From Cricetomys ansorgei (taxonomy: Eukaryota; Chordata; Mammalia; Rodentia; Nesomyidae), in NCBI GenBank assembly GCA_026225945.1, contig JAMJFZ010003656.1:310001-374000 (forward strand): 64,000 bases of DNA, given 5' to 3'. Position 1 is the first letter of the stretch, and each line of letters starts with the position of its first letter. This document shows, piece by piece, positions 38,216-49,990 of this stretch. Below the pieces are notes generated by a model. That model did no database searches and had not been told where the DNA came from. It worked only from the letters and a program-made list of their open reading frames with translations. Made by a program: the position numbers and the translations under genes.

Positions 38216-38769
38216 TGAGAAAAAGGGAAAAAATATACCCACCCCAGCTTTGTTTTTATGTTTATGGAAATGACTCTTTGGCATCAAAGTTTAAGTCATC
38301 AAATAGTTGCTGTTATGTACTCTCAATTAGGCTATTGAAACTTCTTTTCCCTGGTGCTGGAGGTGTATCCTAGGTCTTTTGTATGCTAGGCAAGGGCTGT
38401 AGTATGGGTTCTTCAAGACCTCCAGTGAAATACAGTACCAACTATTGAAACTCTTTCAATTCATTTCTTTTGGCATATGGATCCTATCCTTAAATAGTCT
38501 GTTTATAATTTATATAGCTGTCACTCTATTTTGTTGTTTTTTTCTTTGCACTGTAGACTAGGATTTAGCCTTGCCTCTGCAAAAACTCCTGTGCTAATCT
38601 TTCGTCTCTCAAGTTCTCAGGCATATTTCTTGACTTTCTTTCTATTATCAGTAGATCCCATACCATAATTTTGGCTACAAGAATGTTTTTTCAACTTGAC
38701 ATTGATATTTGGGGCCAAATGATTCTTTGTTGTGAGGCCATCTGTGCAAGGTAGAATGTTTAGCACTGT

Positions 38770-39245
38770 CCCTAGCCTCTTCAGCAAATCCCCCCTCAAT
38801 GTGACTGGTGGCAGTCAAACAGACCCCCAGACATTTAGATGTTCTCTGCGGACCAAAATTGTGTGCTGTTTTGTAAACTTGACACAAGCTAGGGTCATCT
38901 GGTAAGAGGGAACCTTAATTGAGAAATTGCTCCCATCAGAATGACCTGTAGACATGCCTGTGGTGCATTTTCTTGATAGATTATTTGTATGGAAGTAACC
39001 AGCCCACTGTAGGCAGATAGTCCTAGGGTTTGTACCACAAAGCTAGGTGAGCCAGCCATGGAGAGCAAACTAGTAAGCAGCACTCCTCCATGGCCTCTGC
39101 TTCAGTTCCTGCCTCCACGGTCCTGCTTGAGTTCCTGCTCTGACTTCTCTTCATGAGGGACTATAACCTGTAAGATGAAATAAATACTTTCTTTCCCAAG
39201 TTGCTTTTGGGTCGTTTTTTTATCATAGCAAAAGAAACCAAACTA
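38770..39245 (+). repeat. Rodent medium-reiteration repeat (about 475 bp)
   Basis: AACTTGACACAAGCTAGGGT, GCATTTTCTTGATAGATTAT, CAGCACTCCTCCATGGCCTC, CCCAAGTTGCTTTTGGGTCG, ATCATAGCAAAAGAAACC. It is the familiar rodent unit ending in a TTATCACAGCAA-type signature; the family name is not certain. Confidence 0.6.
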
Positions 39246-39429
39246 GAACACCCAGAGAACTAGGTTAGCAATTTTTCAGTGTTTATATTATTTTATGTTT
39301 TGTTTTCTTTGTGGTGGTGGAGAGAGAACCCATAGCCTCATGTGTTCTAGGGTAATAGTTCATCCATTGGGCTATATTGTCAGTTGCAAAGATTTTTATA
39401 ATTTGCTTTCTATATTTACTTTAATATTT

Positions 39430-39505
39430 TGTGATGCTGAGGATCCAACTTAGTACTTTGTCCATGCTAGGCAAGTGTTCCCCCACTGAGCTACACCCTA
39501 ATCCT
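39430..39505 (-). repeat. ID SINE
   Basis: CCATGCTAGGCAAGTGTTCC and CCCACTGAGCTACACCCTAA, the reverse of a tRNA-Ala-type A box. Confidence 0.7.
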
Positions 39506-39509
39506 GTTG

Positions 39510-42480
39510 TTTGGATGGCAAATGATGTCACTGCTAGGCCTGTGGGAAGGAAAGAGTACAGGTATATTGTGATTACTTTTCCTGTATAAGATTTTTGCGA
39601 TCTCTAGTGGTAATGACATTTTATTTCATTGTTTAATTTCCTCTGCAATTATTATTGATTATAAATCTCCATTGATGACACATCTCTTCATATATTTTTA
39701 TACACAGCAAAGTAGCTTTTTTTCACTTTTCAGTACTAGGGTTTATCTTGCCACTCTGATGGTGGTCACTATTCTCCATTTCCTGCAGGCCACAATATTT
39801 CAGAAGTGAGGCCAGACCTTTTGGATTCATGATCCATTGGACTTTCTCTAATTTTTTCTCTTATTTTTCATTTCTTTGTTGTTTTGAACTTTGGAGATTT
39901 TGTTTAACCTTATCTTCCAATTTTTCCATTGAGTTTTAAATTTGTGGCCTCATTTTTTTTTTCAGATTCCAAATTTTGTTTCATGATTGCTCTTCCCCAC
40001 CCCCCCCGACCATATTGATCTTGTTTAATGGTTAATTCTCTTGTCTAATAATCCTGAGCTGGTTTTCAAAATTGTCCATTTTCCAGGAAGATTTTGTTTC
40101 TGGAGTTGGCTTTTATTATTTGTTTGGGCTTCTTTCTTCCCTAACAGAAGTTTCTTCAGTGTCTGGTGTTCTTTGGCCATCTGCTGGTATTAAAGAACAG
40201 ATATCCTTGAATAAGGTATAGAAGCCCTGCGCATATGGATGAGTGACCTAGTGAAGCTGTTTTTCTGGGAACTCCTAGAAGCTAACATCTCAGGTTATTT
40301 CTTTTGGGATTGGCCATGTCCTTATCACATAGTAACTTTTGCACATATTTTTGCAAGGTGATGAGAAGCCTGCCAGTAGAAGGGATCCTTCCCTTACTGG
40401 ACTGAGTGAACAAGACAGAAGAGTCAATTGTATTCCCTACTCTGGCCATAGCCATTCCAGTTGTCAGTGCCTGCAGAGCTAGTTCTTCAACTTATTCCTT
40501 AGCCTTTTTAGCCCTCTGTCCTCCAGTTTGTTAAGCTAGAATCATTTCTATTTTATTGTATTATTGTGGGGATTAAATGAGACAGCATGTAAAGCTAGTT
40601 CTAATAAACTTAAATTCATTCTCTTCCTCCTTTCTCCTACTCTGGATTCATTATAAAGCTGAGAAATTATAAAAAAAATGTTTGTGTATCAAAGTACTTG
40701 TTTACTGTAGACACAATTTTAGTTGAATTTTGCATGGTAGAAAGTTAATGTGTACCAAGGTGATTTTGTTACTGCTTAGTATGAGGTTTATAGGTATGCC
40801 TTTAATTTAAATATACATCTAATTTGGGGATGTTTCAAGGTGGTCGAGTACTTACCTAGTGTGAACAAGAGCCTGGGTTTTATACAAAGCAATGCAAATT
40901 TTAGAAACCCAAATAAAAATAAATGAAAATAAGAGCTACATCTGATATTAGCTTCAGCCTATTGTTTGTATTTTATCTAGCTCTAGAAATAATAATCACT
41001 TTCTTCTATCCCTCCAAAACTTAAAATCATTTTTAAAGTAATGTTATAAGTGTTCTATAAAACATTTTGCTAATTTTGTAATAATGTAAATGATCTTTCA
41101 GAGCAACAGAAATTGTCAAAGGTAATTTTTTTCAAAGATGAATGAAATTAGTCAGAAAGATAGAGGCTAAACATGCTTGTGACAACAGGCTCCATTTTTT
41201 ACCTCATTCCTGTATCTTTTTGCAATAGAAAATCTTTCAGGGAGTTGGATCTACAGGTGTGGTGTGGTTATGTCTTGTGGAAAAAGTTCTGCTTCCTAGT
41301 GTTGGGCTGTGTTTCTCAGCTCTGCATGTAGCTAGCTAGGTATGACTGTGTGACCATCCTACTCAGTGAATTCCAAAAAGAAATAATGTCTGTCATTTTA
41401 GTATCCCCCCCATAGATTCCCCCTCTGCCTGGTTGGAATAAAGATAAGTCTCAGACCAGAGCTTTATCAACATAGGTCCTTGAATTACTAATGAGGTGGT
41501 TTTCCAGGGCATGGTCATTAGCCTAGTACTACTACTATAACATGAAATAAGCCTGCATTGTGTTTCGGTTCCTGGATTGCTTACTAAGTCAAACTAAGAA
41601 AAGTTGAAATCCTGGCACTAATCAAAAGTTTTCCTTTTAATAAATGTGCTAAGGGAACAAAATATATAACACTTGATACCTGTGTAGGAGGACATGATTT
41701 TTTACTTGGTTGAAAGAATTATGGTGGTTGTCCAGTTAACACACAGCTTATTCCCCACATACTTATTATGAAATGTAAGACCTCCACACCTGTGGCTTCT
41801 TCAACTCTAGCCTTTCCTTGTAGTCAGTAATTTAATTTTTACCCAGTCTTGCTTTTCTTTCAGGTCTGTAGATGCTTACTTGGGAATTCTGGAGAGTAAG
41901 GGCAGGAAGCTGGGAGAATGCTAGTGTAGATAATTAGCCCTCGGGTAGGGCTGGGTGATGTAATGATGTTAGAGATTGTACCTTTGACCTGGCAGTGCTA
42001 GCCTTTTCTTAACCACATGGGTTCAAGTGCAGAACATGTTGCCTGGGAAGGCTTCATGTTAAGTGGTCATTAACAGAGCTGTCTTCATCAGATTAGCTAA
42101 TTACAATCCTAAATGACAGACGTTTTCTTCCCTTGAGGAATAATAGCAGCACATAGAGTTGGATCAGCAGTGAGAAGATAGATAAAGATGAGGGTCCCAG
42201 ATATCTGGCTTCAGGGGGAATCTAGAATTGGGGGAGATGTGAGAAAATGCTAAGGATTTAGCAGAAAGCCCTTCCTGCATTTGTGAAGTAGGAAAGATAG
42301 TTCTTTATCTATAGATCCAGATTCTGTATCTGATGAAATTTTACCTGTATGTTAATTGTGCATATGTTTGTAAATTTGTAAACACGATGATATTCATCAG
42401 CATTAATTGTACATAAGTTTGTAAAGCTGTATGCATACGGGCATGGTGGTATTTTAATGTTGCAAAACATTAAAAGACTT
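39510..42480. other. Shroom2: Shroom2 intron 1, AT-rich unique sequence
   Basis: Nearly 3 kb with no clear SINE or exon, unusual for this window. The 39,900-40,400 part resembles very old L1 tail sequence but is too diverged to call. Confidence 0.45.
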
Positions 42481-42484
42481 GTGG

Positions 42485-42550
42485 CTGGGGCTGAAGTTCA
42501 TTGATAGAGTATGTGCAAAGTCTTTGGTTTGATCCACAGTTGGCACACAT
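42485..42550 (+). repeat. ID-like SINE
   Basis: TGGGGCTGAAGTTCATTGAT start, ATAGAGTATGTGCAAAGTCT, GGTTTGATCCACAG. Confidence 0.65.
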
Positions 42551-42715
42551 AGACAGATGCAGAAAATACATTGATTAGTAGCTTAAACATAATATGATCC
42601 TTGTGGAAGTATAGCTATATTCATTTTTTCCTCTATTCAGAAATTCTTTACTGGGAACAGTGAAGACTTATTTATTAAATGTTTGAAGATAATTATCTTA
42701 AGAATCACATTGTCA

Positions 42716-42855
42716 AGCTGGGTGTGGTGGCACAGAAACTGTAATTCTCAGCCCTTAGATAGCAGAGGCAGGAGGATCAGAAATTCAAGTTAACTTCTGC
42801 TATTATATAAATAGTTTCAGGCTATATAAGGCCATATTTCAAAAAGGAAAACAAA
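42716..42855 (+). repeat. B1 SINE, diverged
   Basis: AAGCTGGGTGTGGTGGCACA start, TAGCAGAGGCAGGAGGATCA. Confidence 0.75.
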
Positions 42856-42932
42856 CAAAAAATAATAATTATACTGCCAAAATCTTTGGAATCAAAAGAC
42901 AGATCAAAGGAAGTTTAATGTTCACTTTGAAA

Positions 42933-43140
42933 TGGGGCTGGAGAGATGGCTCACTGAATAAGAGCACTTGCTCTTCTTGAGGATCTGAATTTGGTTTCCA
43001 GCACCCACCTCAGGTGGCTCACAGCTGCCTGTAACTCCAGTTCCAGAGGATCTAATGCCTCTGGCTCCCTCAGGCACCCACACACATGTGGCATACATAT
43101 ATACACGAAGAAGCATAAAACAAAAATAAAAATCTTACAA
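42933..43140 (+). repeat. B2 SINE
   Basis: TGGGGCTGGAGAGATGGCTC start, AATAAGAGCACTTGCTCTTC, GTAACTCCAGTTCCAGAGGA, ending in an AAATAAAAAT tail. Confidence 0.92.
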
Positions 43141-43164
43141 GGAAAAAAACAGATATGATATTTG

Positions 43165-43240
43165 GAGCTAGAGATGTAACTTTTTGGTAGAACACTTGCC
43201 TAGAATACTCAATCAGTCGCTGGCCATAACACTTAGAAGG
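43165..43240 (+). repeat. ID-like SINE
   Basis: GAGCTAGAGATGTAACTTTT start, GTAGAACACTTGCCTAGAAT. Confidence 0.6.
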
Positions 43241-43981
43241 GTTGGGAGTAGAGGACAGAATATTTTGTTTTTGTGGACAATATTGATTTTTATAATTTTC
43301 TACATAGTTCTATTTAAAAAGAAAAGAGTACTTCTTGACAATATTACTTTAAGTTGATCAAATATGTCAGTGTTTAAAACAATTTTATTTTTTTGTTGTT
43401 TGTTTTCTTTTGTCTGTGATGTTTTTCTTAACATTTTCATTGTGTGTAGAGGGCCCGAACTTGAAAGTTTGGAAAGAAAACATCTGGACTTGAAAAGACC
43501 TGCTTGCTGCTGCGCCAGTCATATTTATTTTATGTTAACTTAACAACAGAGATTTTATACATCTGATCCCATTTAGAGGTTAGGAGTTGGGAGTAGGGAA
43601 GTTGTTTCTGTTCCCCCAACCCATTTTCAGTGGCTGGTGTTTTGGAGAAAAGTAATTAAAACCACATACCACTCTGCATAACTGTGAAATTTCTACCACA
43701 GAAATGCATTTTGCATTTTGTCTCCTGGGGATGCAAGCCTCTATGTGCTCTGATGAACAGCCGGAACTTGCTTTGTTTTTACAGGAGTTTCATTCTCAAA
43801 TTACCCATGTTGTAATTGTAGTTCTGAAGATGTCTACCTCGCATGAAAACTCATTATTTCTGTTTCTTTCCAACTATTTTTACAGGGGCCTCTTAATATC
43901 TTGTTTCCTTTGTACCCTTGTGGAATGTTGTTTTTTTCTTGAAGGTCTCTCCTTGCTTATGTAGGTGTTCTCACTCATGTG

Positions 43982-44073
43982 CTTCTCTCCCTCCCTCTCT
44001 CCCCCTCTCCTCCCTCCCTCCCCTCCCCCATCCCTCCATCCATCCATCCCTTCCTTCCTTTCTTTCTTTTTTT
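43982..44073 (+). repeat. Polypyrimidine tract (CCCT/CCTT units)
   Basis: 48 bp pure C/T (43982-44029), then ATCC units, then 27 bp pure C/T (44047-44073). Potential triplex-forming DNA. Confidence 0.9.
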
Positions 44074-44079
44074 ATATGT

Positions 44080-44200
44080 AGTGTTTACTAGTCTGAGACT
44101 CACTATGTAGATCAGGCTGACCTCAAACGTAAGGCAATCTTCCTGGTTCTGCTTTCAGAATGCCAGGATTACAGGTGTGCTGTGTCACTATACCTAGGTT
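44080..44200 (-). repeat. B1 SINE, old
   Basis: CTGAGACTCACTATGTAGAT, CAGGCTGACCTCAAACGTAA, GCCAGGATTACAGGTGTGC. Confidence 0.7.
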
Positions 44201-45205
44201 TCTTGAAATAAAATATTTGTTAAAACAACTATCAAATCTATGTGTATAGCCAGCCTCTCCTTGTCTTCTGAGCTCTGGAGTGGTACTTGGTGTTGCTGAG
44301 GCTTCATATGCAACATGAGCCAAAAGGAATTATTATTTTACCTTTTCTAGTCTCTGGATTTCTAATCGTGACTGAAGGCTTATTCCTAAATCTAGAAATC
44401 ATCTTTGATGCTTCTTTCTTATTAACCTGTAACCAGTTGGTCATGAAGTAATTTGATATCTATATATTTGTCACATGATTTTCCTGGAGAGATGTTAAGA
44501 AACATCCATTCATTTACCCAGGTGGAAAGGCATGGATACACCACAGAAAGAAGTCCATGCAAGTCCCTTTTGGTGAACCAGTGAGTTTATTATTTCCCTG
44601 AAGTCACCATCTGGGGTGAGGGTGGAGGGTGTGATTGGAGAGAAGTGTGGCCCAGAGTAAGGCTTCTGTCCAGAGTCTGTGGCCAAGGGAAGATGATGAA
44701 GGAACAGGGTTCAGCGAATATAGAGGTAGAGAGGCTAATTATGAGGTACACCTGAGCGTAGGGAACTGAGATTTTTGCCCTGTACAAACCCAGGAGAGGC
44801 TTTGTGGGGAGGATTGTTTTGAGGATTTAAACAGTTTCTACTTCTTCCTGACCTTGTACCCCTGAGAGCATTCTGATCTTGGGTTGTTGTAGGAGTTTCT
44901 TTTAGTAATTGTGGTCATTCTGCACATCTCAAATTGAAGATGTACCATATGGTATCTAAGTTTCTTTCCTTGGGGTGGCAAGGAAAGTCTTGAAAAGAAA
45001 TGGTTGTTTCTCATTTGTTTTGTTTTGTTGAGACAGAGTTTTACATAGTCTAGTCTGAACTTCTGATCTTCTTGCCTGTGTTTCCCAAGTGCTGGGATTA
45101 CAAGTATATGCCTCCTACACCCACTTTTCCTCTTGATTTTTTATTTTAGTTATGAAAAGTTCCAGGACAGCCAGAGCTACAGAGACCCTGTCTCAAAAAA
45201 CAAAC

Positions 45206-45416
45206 AAAAAATTTTATTTTTTATTTTTCTTATTTTATGTGTTTGGGTGTTTTTGCTTATATGTATGTCTGTGCACCGCTTGTGTGCCTGATGCCCATGG
45301 AGGCTAGAAGAGGGCTTCATATCCCTTGGAGCCAGAGTTATAGATGGTTGTGAGCCACCATGTAGGTACTGGGAATCAAACTTAGGTCCTCTGAAAGAGC
45401 AGCCAGTGCTCTTAAC
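45206..45416 (-). repeat. B2 SINE, left part (split by an LTR)
   Basis: Reverse B2: GCCCATGGAGGCTAGAAGAG, CACCATGTAGGTACTGGGAA, AGCAGCCAGTGCTCTTAAC. It breaks exactly at CTTAAC and resumes at 46383. Confidence 0.92.
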
Positions 45417-46382
45417 TGTGAAGGGAACCAGCCTTTCCCACAAATGGGTTCATGGAAACTCTACGCAGGAGGGAGTACCAGCACAGGAAAAATGAGGAAT
45501 GACAAACGAACAGGGTAGTTCATTCTTTTATGGGACCCGAGAAAATGACACGCATGATCGCGCTTTAAAATGACACGTGGAACACGCTTTAGAAGTAAAA
45601 CGCAGGAGCGTTTTTAATAGGGGAATTAACAGTATACATATTAAGAAAAGAGAGGGGCAAGAGAGAGACTGACAATGCAAAGCGCCTTGTCAGTGGAAAA
45701 ATCACACCAAGAAGAGAAGGAGGGAGAGACTTACAATATACATTACCACGGAAAGAGCCACACCAGGAAGAGAGAATTGCTCTGGGAAGAGGTTTAAAAA
45801 GCCAAATAGTTTTTTGATATGCAGATGTCGCTCAGGCCTTCAGAGGAACTGGTTTCGTATGTAGATGTAGTCACGCCCATGGGGAGGAGCCGGGTGTCCT
45901 TCCTCCTGCAGACTTACAAACTTTGAGGTTATCTCGTTTTGCTAAGAAAGAACATTTGACTTAATACAGTTAGCTGAATAATATCTGTCTGCCACAAACA
46001 GAGCAGAGTGCCATGTAGGCAAAGAAGGTTTTTATTTTACAGTTTTAGGCTGTCTGGTGCATATTAGTTTTTCTCTATCTAGGCTCCTTTTGCTTCTGTC
46101 TGTTACTATCGATATGGATAGGTAGCTTTACACATGCCAGGACTTAGAAGCCCGCAAGATATTTTACAATGACAATTACTTTTGAGTAAAAAATGGCCGC
46201 TTCTCCTTCTCAGCTAACACCAGCCAGCTAAGGTATTACTAGGCCATGCAGACATAATGAAGGGCTTTTGTCACCATTACAGCAAAGGGGAGAAAGGGCT
46301 GGTAAGCCAAAATTCCCAGCCAGGAGTCTGGAACCTTTTCGACAGACTTCAACCATGTTGCCAAGGTATTGGGCTCCCAGCA
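45417..46382. mobile_element. Solo LTR of an endogenous retrovirus (class II-like), 966 bp
   Basis: Begins TGTGAAGGG and ends CCCAGCA, flanked by a perfect 6-bp duplication CTTAAC (45411-45416 and 46383-46388), all inside one B2. TG...CA ends and a 6-bp duplication fit an ERVK/class II LTR. There is no internal gag/pol sequence, so this is a solo LTR left by recombination. It keeps many CpGs and a CACGTG E-box (45574-45579), and carries an imperfect internal tandem duplication at about 45,660-45,780. Orientation and family are not certain. Confidence 0.82.
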
Positions 46383-46412
46383 CTTAACCACTGAGCCATC
46401 TCTAGGCCTTCC
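46383..46412 (-). repeat. B2 SINE, right part (after the LTR)
   Basis: CTTAACCACTGAGCCATCTC and TAGGCC complete the 5' end of the B2 interrupted at 45416; CTTAAC is the duplicated target. Confidence 0.9.
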
Positions 46413-46439
46413 CATTTTAATTTTGTTTTTTTCTAAGAT

Positions 46440-46696
46440 GGTATATTAGTTAGTTGTGAGATTGCTACTGCAGCCTGACACCAACAGCATAAGGAAGGAT
46501 TAATTTCGCTTCATAGTTCAAAGATTCAGTCCATCCTCGCAGGGAGGTCCTGGTTATAGGACTATGAATGATGAATCTTTATGCTCAGCTTGCTTTCTCC
46601 TTTTGATTCAGTCCTGAATCCATGCACACGGAATGGTGCTACCCATGTTCAGGGTGTTTGCTCACACCTCAGTTAACCTAATCTAGATAATTCTTT
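46440..46696 (-). repeat. Old rodent repeat, split by a B1
   Basis: In reverse it reads CAACTAACTAATATAC-like 3' end, CTTCCTTATGCTG and GAATTATCTAGATTAGG; it resumes at 46889. Probably the MaLR/medium-reiteration group. Confidence 0.5.
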
Positions 46697-46874
46697 TTCT
46701 TTTTCTTTTCTTTTTTATGTTTTGTTTTATTTCGTTTTGAGACAGGGTTTCTCTGTTATAACTCTGGCTGTCCTAGAACTCACTCTGTAGACCAGGCTGG
46801 CTTTGAACTCACAGAGATCAGCCTGCCTCTGCCTCCCAAGTGCTGGGATTAAGGCGTGCACCACCACCGCCCAG
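46697..46874 (-). repeat. B1 SINE with 14-bp target-site duplication
   Basis: Full B1 with TTTTC-rich tail side, flanked by CTAGATAATTCTTT at 46683-46696 and 46875-46888, identical. Confidence 0.95.
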
Positions 46875-46939
46875 CTAGATAATTCTTTACAGGCATGCCC
46901 AGAGGCTTGTCTCCTAGGTTATTTTGGATCTTGTCAGTT

Positions 46940-47062
46940 TTACAGTCAGCATTAACCATCGTTTGTTTCCCAAGCTGGCTTTAAATTCCTGGGTTTAAGA
47001 GATCTACCAGACTTAGTTTTCCCAGTACCTGGAACTATATGTGCTAACCACTGTGTTCAGCT
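46940..47062 (-). repeat. B1 SINE, old
   Basis: GTTTCCCAAGCTGGCTTTAA, CCAGTACCTGGAACTATATG, ACCACTGTGTTCAGCT. Confidence 0.55.
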
Positions 47063-47104
47063 AAAATTCTCTGTTTTAAAGAATAGGTTTAAGAGAGTTT
47101 TTTT

Positions 47105-47560
47105 TTTTAATTTACTGAGTGAGCTGTGCAGTTATCACTCTAATGCCAGAACATTTTCATAACCCCAAAAGAAATCCTGTACCTCCATTAGCAGTCCCCT
47201 TTCTACCCCCTAACTCCACCCGTGGCACTCACTAAGTGATTTTATTTCTCTCACTCTGTATGGGTTTTTCTAGTTTAAGTATTTCTTAAAAGTGGAATAA
47301 TGTTATGTGGTTATTTGTGCCTGATTTCATTCACAAAGAAAAATATTTATGAGGCTCATTCATGTTGTAGTATGCACCAGTGCTTCATTTCTTTTTATGA
47401 TCCAGCACTATTCCATTTTATGAATGGACCACGCTTTGTTTTTCCATTCACCTGCTGATGGGTATTTGGGTTCTTCCCACTTTGGGAGTATTATGAATGA
47501 TGCTGTTCTGAACATTTGTTTACTAACTTTGTCTAGACATTTTCATTTGGCAAATTTTCC
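47105..47560. repeat. Ancient mammalian L1 (L1M) fragment
   Basis: CCAGAACATTTTCATAACCC, CTCCATTAGCAGTCCCCTTT, TTCATGTTGTAGTATGCACC and CACCTGCTGATGGGTATTTG are the old L1 tail motifs in order. Confidence 0.75.
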
Positions 47561-47714
47561 TTGTGTTTCAAGCTTGTTACAATCTCCCCTTCCTCCATCC
47601 CCCAGGTACCTATGAGGCCCTGTGTACAGGGACTTTGTGCCTCATAAAGGAATAGAGTTGGTCATTCTGGCTCTGAGACTATTAACACAGAATTTAAACT
47701 AGCAATTTAAAAAT

Positions 47715-47888
47715 TTTTGGGGCTGGTGAAATGGCTCAACAGGTAAAAGGCACTTGCTGCTCAAGCCTTGCAACATGAGTTCAATCCCTAGAATCCTAGC
47801 AAAAGGTGGAAGGAGAGAACTACTTCACAAAGTTGTCCTTTGATCTCCACACCTGTGCTATTGCATGCCACCCACCCCACACACAATT
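47715..47888 (+). repeat. B3 SINE
   Basis: TGGGGCTGGTGAAATGGCTC start, GGAGAGAACTACTTCACAAA, GTTGTCCTTTGATCTCCACA. Confidence 0.85.
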
Positions 47889-48449
47889 TTTCAAAAGCTG
47901 TAGAATTGGGGTATGGGCCCCTGGTTAGACAAACATGAACAGTATCTCACGAGAGCCCTTAGGGTCCTCTCAGACAGATGTATTTCAGTCACCAGAGTCA
48001 TTTTGTCCTTTGCATTGCTGTGACATTCTCTTTACAGTCTTATGAAGTGGATCTGATGATTTTCTACCTTACTAAGGAAGACAAAGATTTATTTAGAAGA
48101 GAGACTGTCCTCACTTATAGAACCACCAACAGATGGGGACAGGAAGCAGTGCACATGTCTACTGTTCAAAGGACAGGAAAGTAGGCTTAGAAACATCCCA
48201 AGCAAATCTATTGTTAGAGTGAGACTCCTAGTACTTCTTACAGAGATAAGAATGGGGAAGGGTATAGCATTTAATAAAATCTTGAGAATCTTCACCTTGA
48301 AAGCTAGCCTTTTATTTTTCATGCAAGGTGGACATTTTTCTCCCCCAAGGGTATGTTCCAGCATCTATTCTTCTGTTAGCCCAGTTGGATTCCCTTTTCT
48401 CTACTGTGAAGTGATCCTGGAATCTTATTTGGGAAATGAGTTAGGTTTA

Positions 48450-48640
48450 TTTTTAATAGTGTGTGTGTTTAGGCATGTGAGTGCAAATTCCTGAGGAGGC
48501 GTGTGGTACTGGATTCCCTTGGAGCTGAAATTAAGAGTGGTTCTAACCCACCTAGTATTGGTGCTGGGATCATAACCTGGGTCCTCTTCAAGTGTAGTAC
48601 TTGGCTTTTAACTGCTGGATCGTTTCTTCAGACCTAAACT
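48450..48640 (-). repeat. B2 SINE, diverged
   Basis: GGATTCCCTTGGAGCTGAAA, GTTCTAACCCACCTAGTATT, CTGGATCGTTTCTTCAGACC. Confidence 0.75.
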
Positions 48641-48897
48641 TAATTATTCAGAATGTCATTTGATGGGCACAACATATCCATTTCATTTATTAGATTTTTT
48701 TTAAGCCAGGGTCTCTCTGTATAACTTGAATTCATACTTCTGCCTTAGTCTTCTTAAGTGCTAGGATTACCAGTGTGGGCCACCAAGTCCAACTGAGACA
48801 ATTATTGACGTGTAAAAGCATGGTTTCTGAACCCCATAAAGCTGAGTTTTAGCAACTGGCCCAGATGGTCTGGTGCACACTGGAATAAGAACTGATT

Positions 48898-49085
48898 TCT
48901 AAAGACTGGAGAGATGGCTCAGAAGCACTGATTTTAAGACTGTAGTTTGATTCCCAGTTCCTACATAGTGGCTTACAAACTATCTTTAACTCCAGGCCCT
49001 CCATGGGCACTGCACAAATATGATACACAGACATATGTGCAGATAAAACATCCATACACATGTTTAAATAAATAAATAATTTTAT
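48898..49085 (+). repeat. B2 SINE
   Basis: CTAAAGACTGGAGAGATGGC start, TTCCCAGTTCCTACATAGTG, ending in AAATAAATAAAT. Confidence 0.85.
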
Positions 49086-49884
49086 AAAAGAACTGACTTC
49101 TAATACAGTGCCTTTCTCCACCAGTAGAAGCAAACAGGAGGTATCAGGGAACACTTTCTAACTGTAGCCTGCATACACTTCAGTTGAGGTGGTTTGCAAG
49201 GGGAATTGTGAATATAGAAAACTGGAGGTGTTTGGGGCTTTCTTTTGCCTCATGAACTTTACTCAGAGTATCTGTTCCAGGAAGGTGGCTTTATTTATCC
49301 TAGTACCTCATATGTATTCTGAAATGATGGAGTAGCTGGAATTTTATTATGTGAAATGAAGATGGATTGAGGAATGCTGTGACCTGAATAGGGAATGGAT
49401 GGAGCAGACAGCTGACAGCAGGAGAAAATAGAGGCAGTAGGACCATGAGTTTGAAGTGAGACTGGGCTGTGTGGGGTACATATGATACTCTGCTTCATAA
49501 AGGGGGGAACCCCCACATATTAAATCATGGGCCAGCATATGGAAGGTCATGGGTTCAATCCTCAACATAGAAAAAAGACTCTGTGTATTCTACCTTTGGA
49601 ATACTTGACTCTTGGAAGGCCTTTAAGAGTCCCATGCTTTATTGGTTACTAGCATGGCCCAGCATACATTTCATAGTAGTCAAAGCTGAATGCTTTGACA
49701 TACGTCTATGTTGGGTTGGATCTGGATCTGATCCCATAGCTGGACAGACCTTGAAAGAGAGGTGGATGCTCGTTAAGAGGCCTCATCTTTCCAAGTTGAG
49801 TGAAGGGATCTGGAGGAGAGCCATATTAGGCGATAGCAGGTGATGTAGGAGCCACATCTTGTTGAAAGGTAGTGAAAGCCGTGG

Positions 49885-49990
49885 AAAGTTGTTTTGTTTT
49901 GTTTTTGTTTTTCTGCTCGATATTGAATCTCGTGTCCTAGGCACATCTCTAGACACATACTCTGCCACTGGCCCCCAATACCACGGACAG
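49885..49990 (-). repeat. ID-like SINE
   Basis: TATTGAATCTCGTGTCCTAG and CATACTCTGCCACTGGCCCC, after a T-rich tail. Confidence 0.55.
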
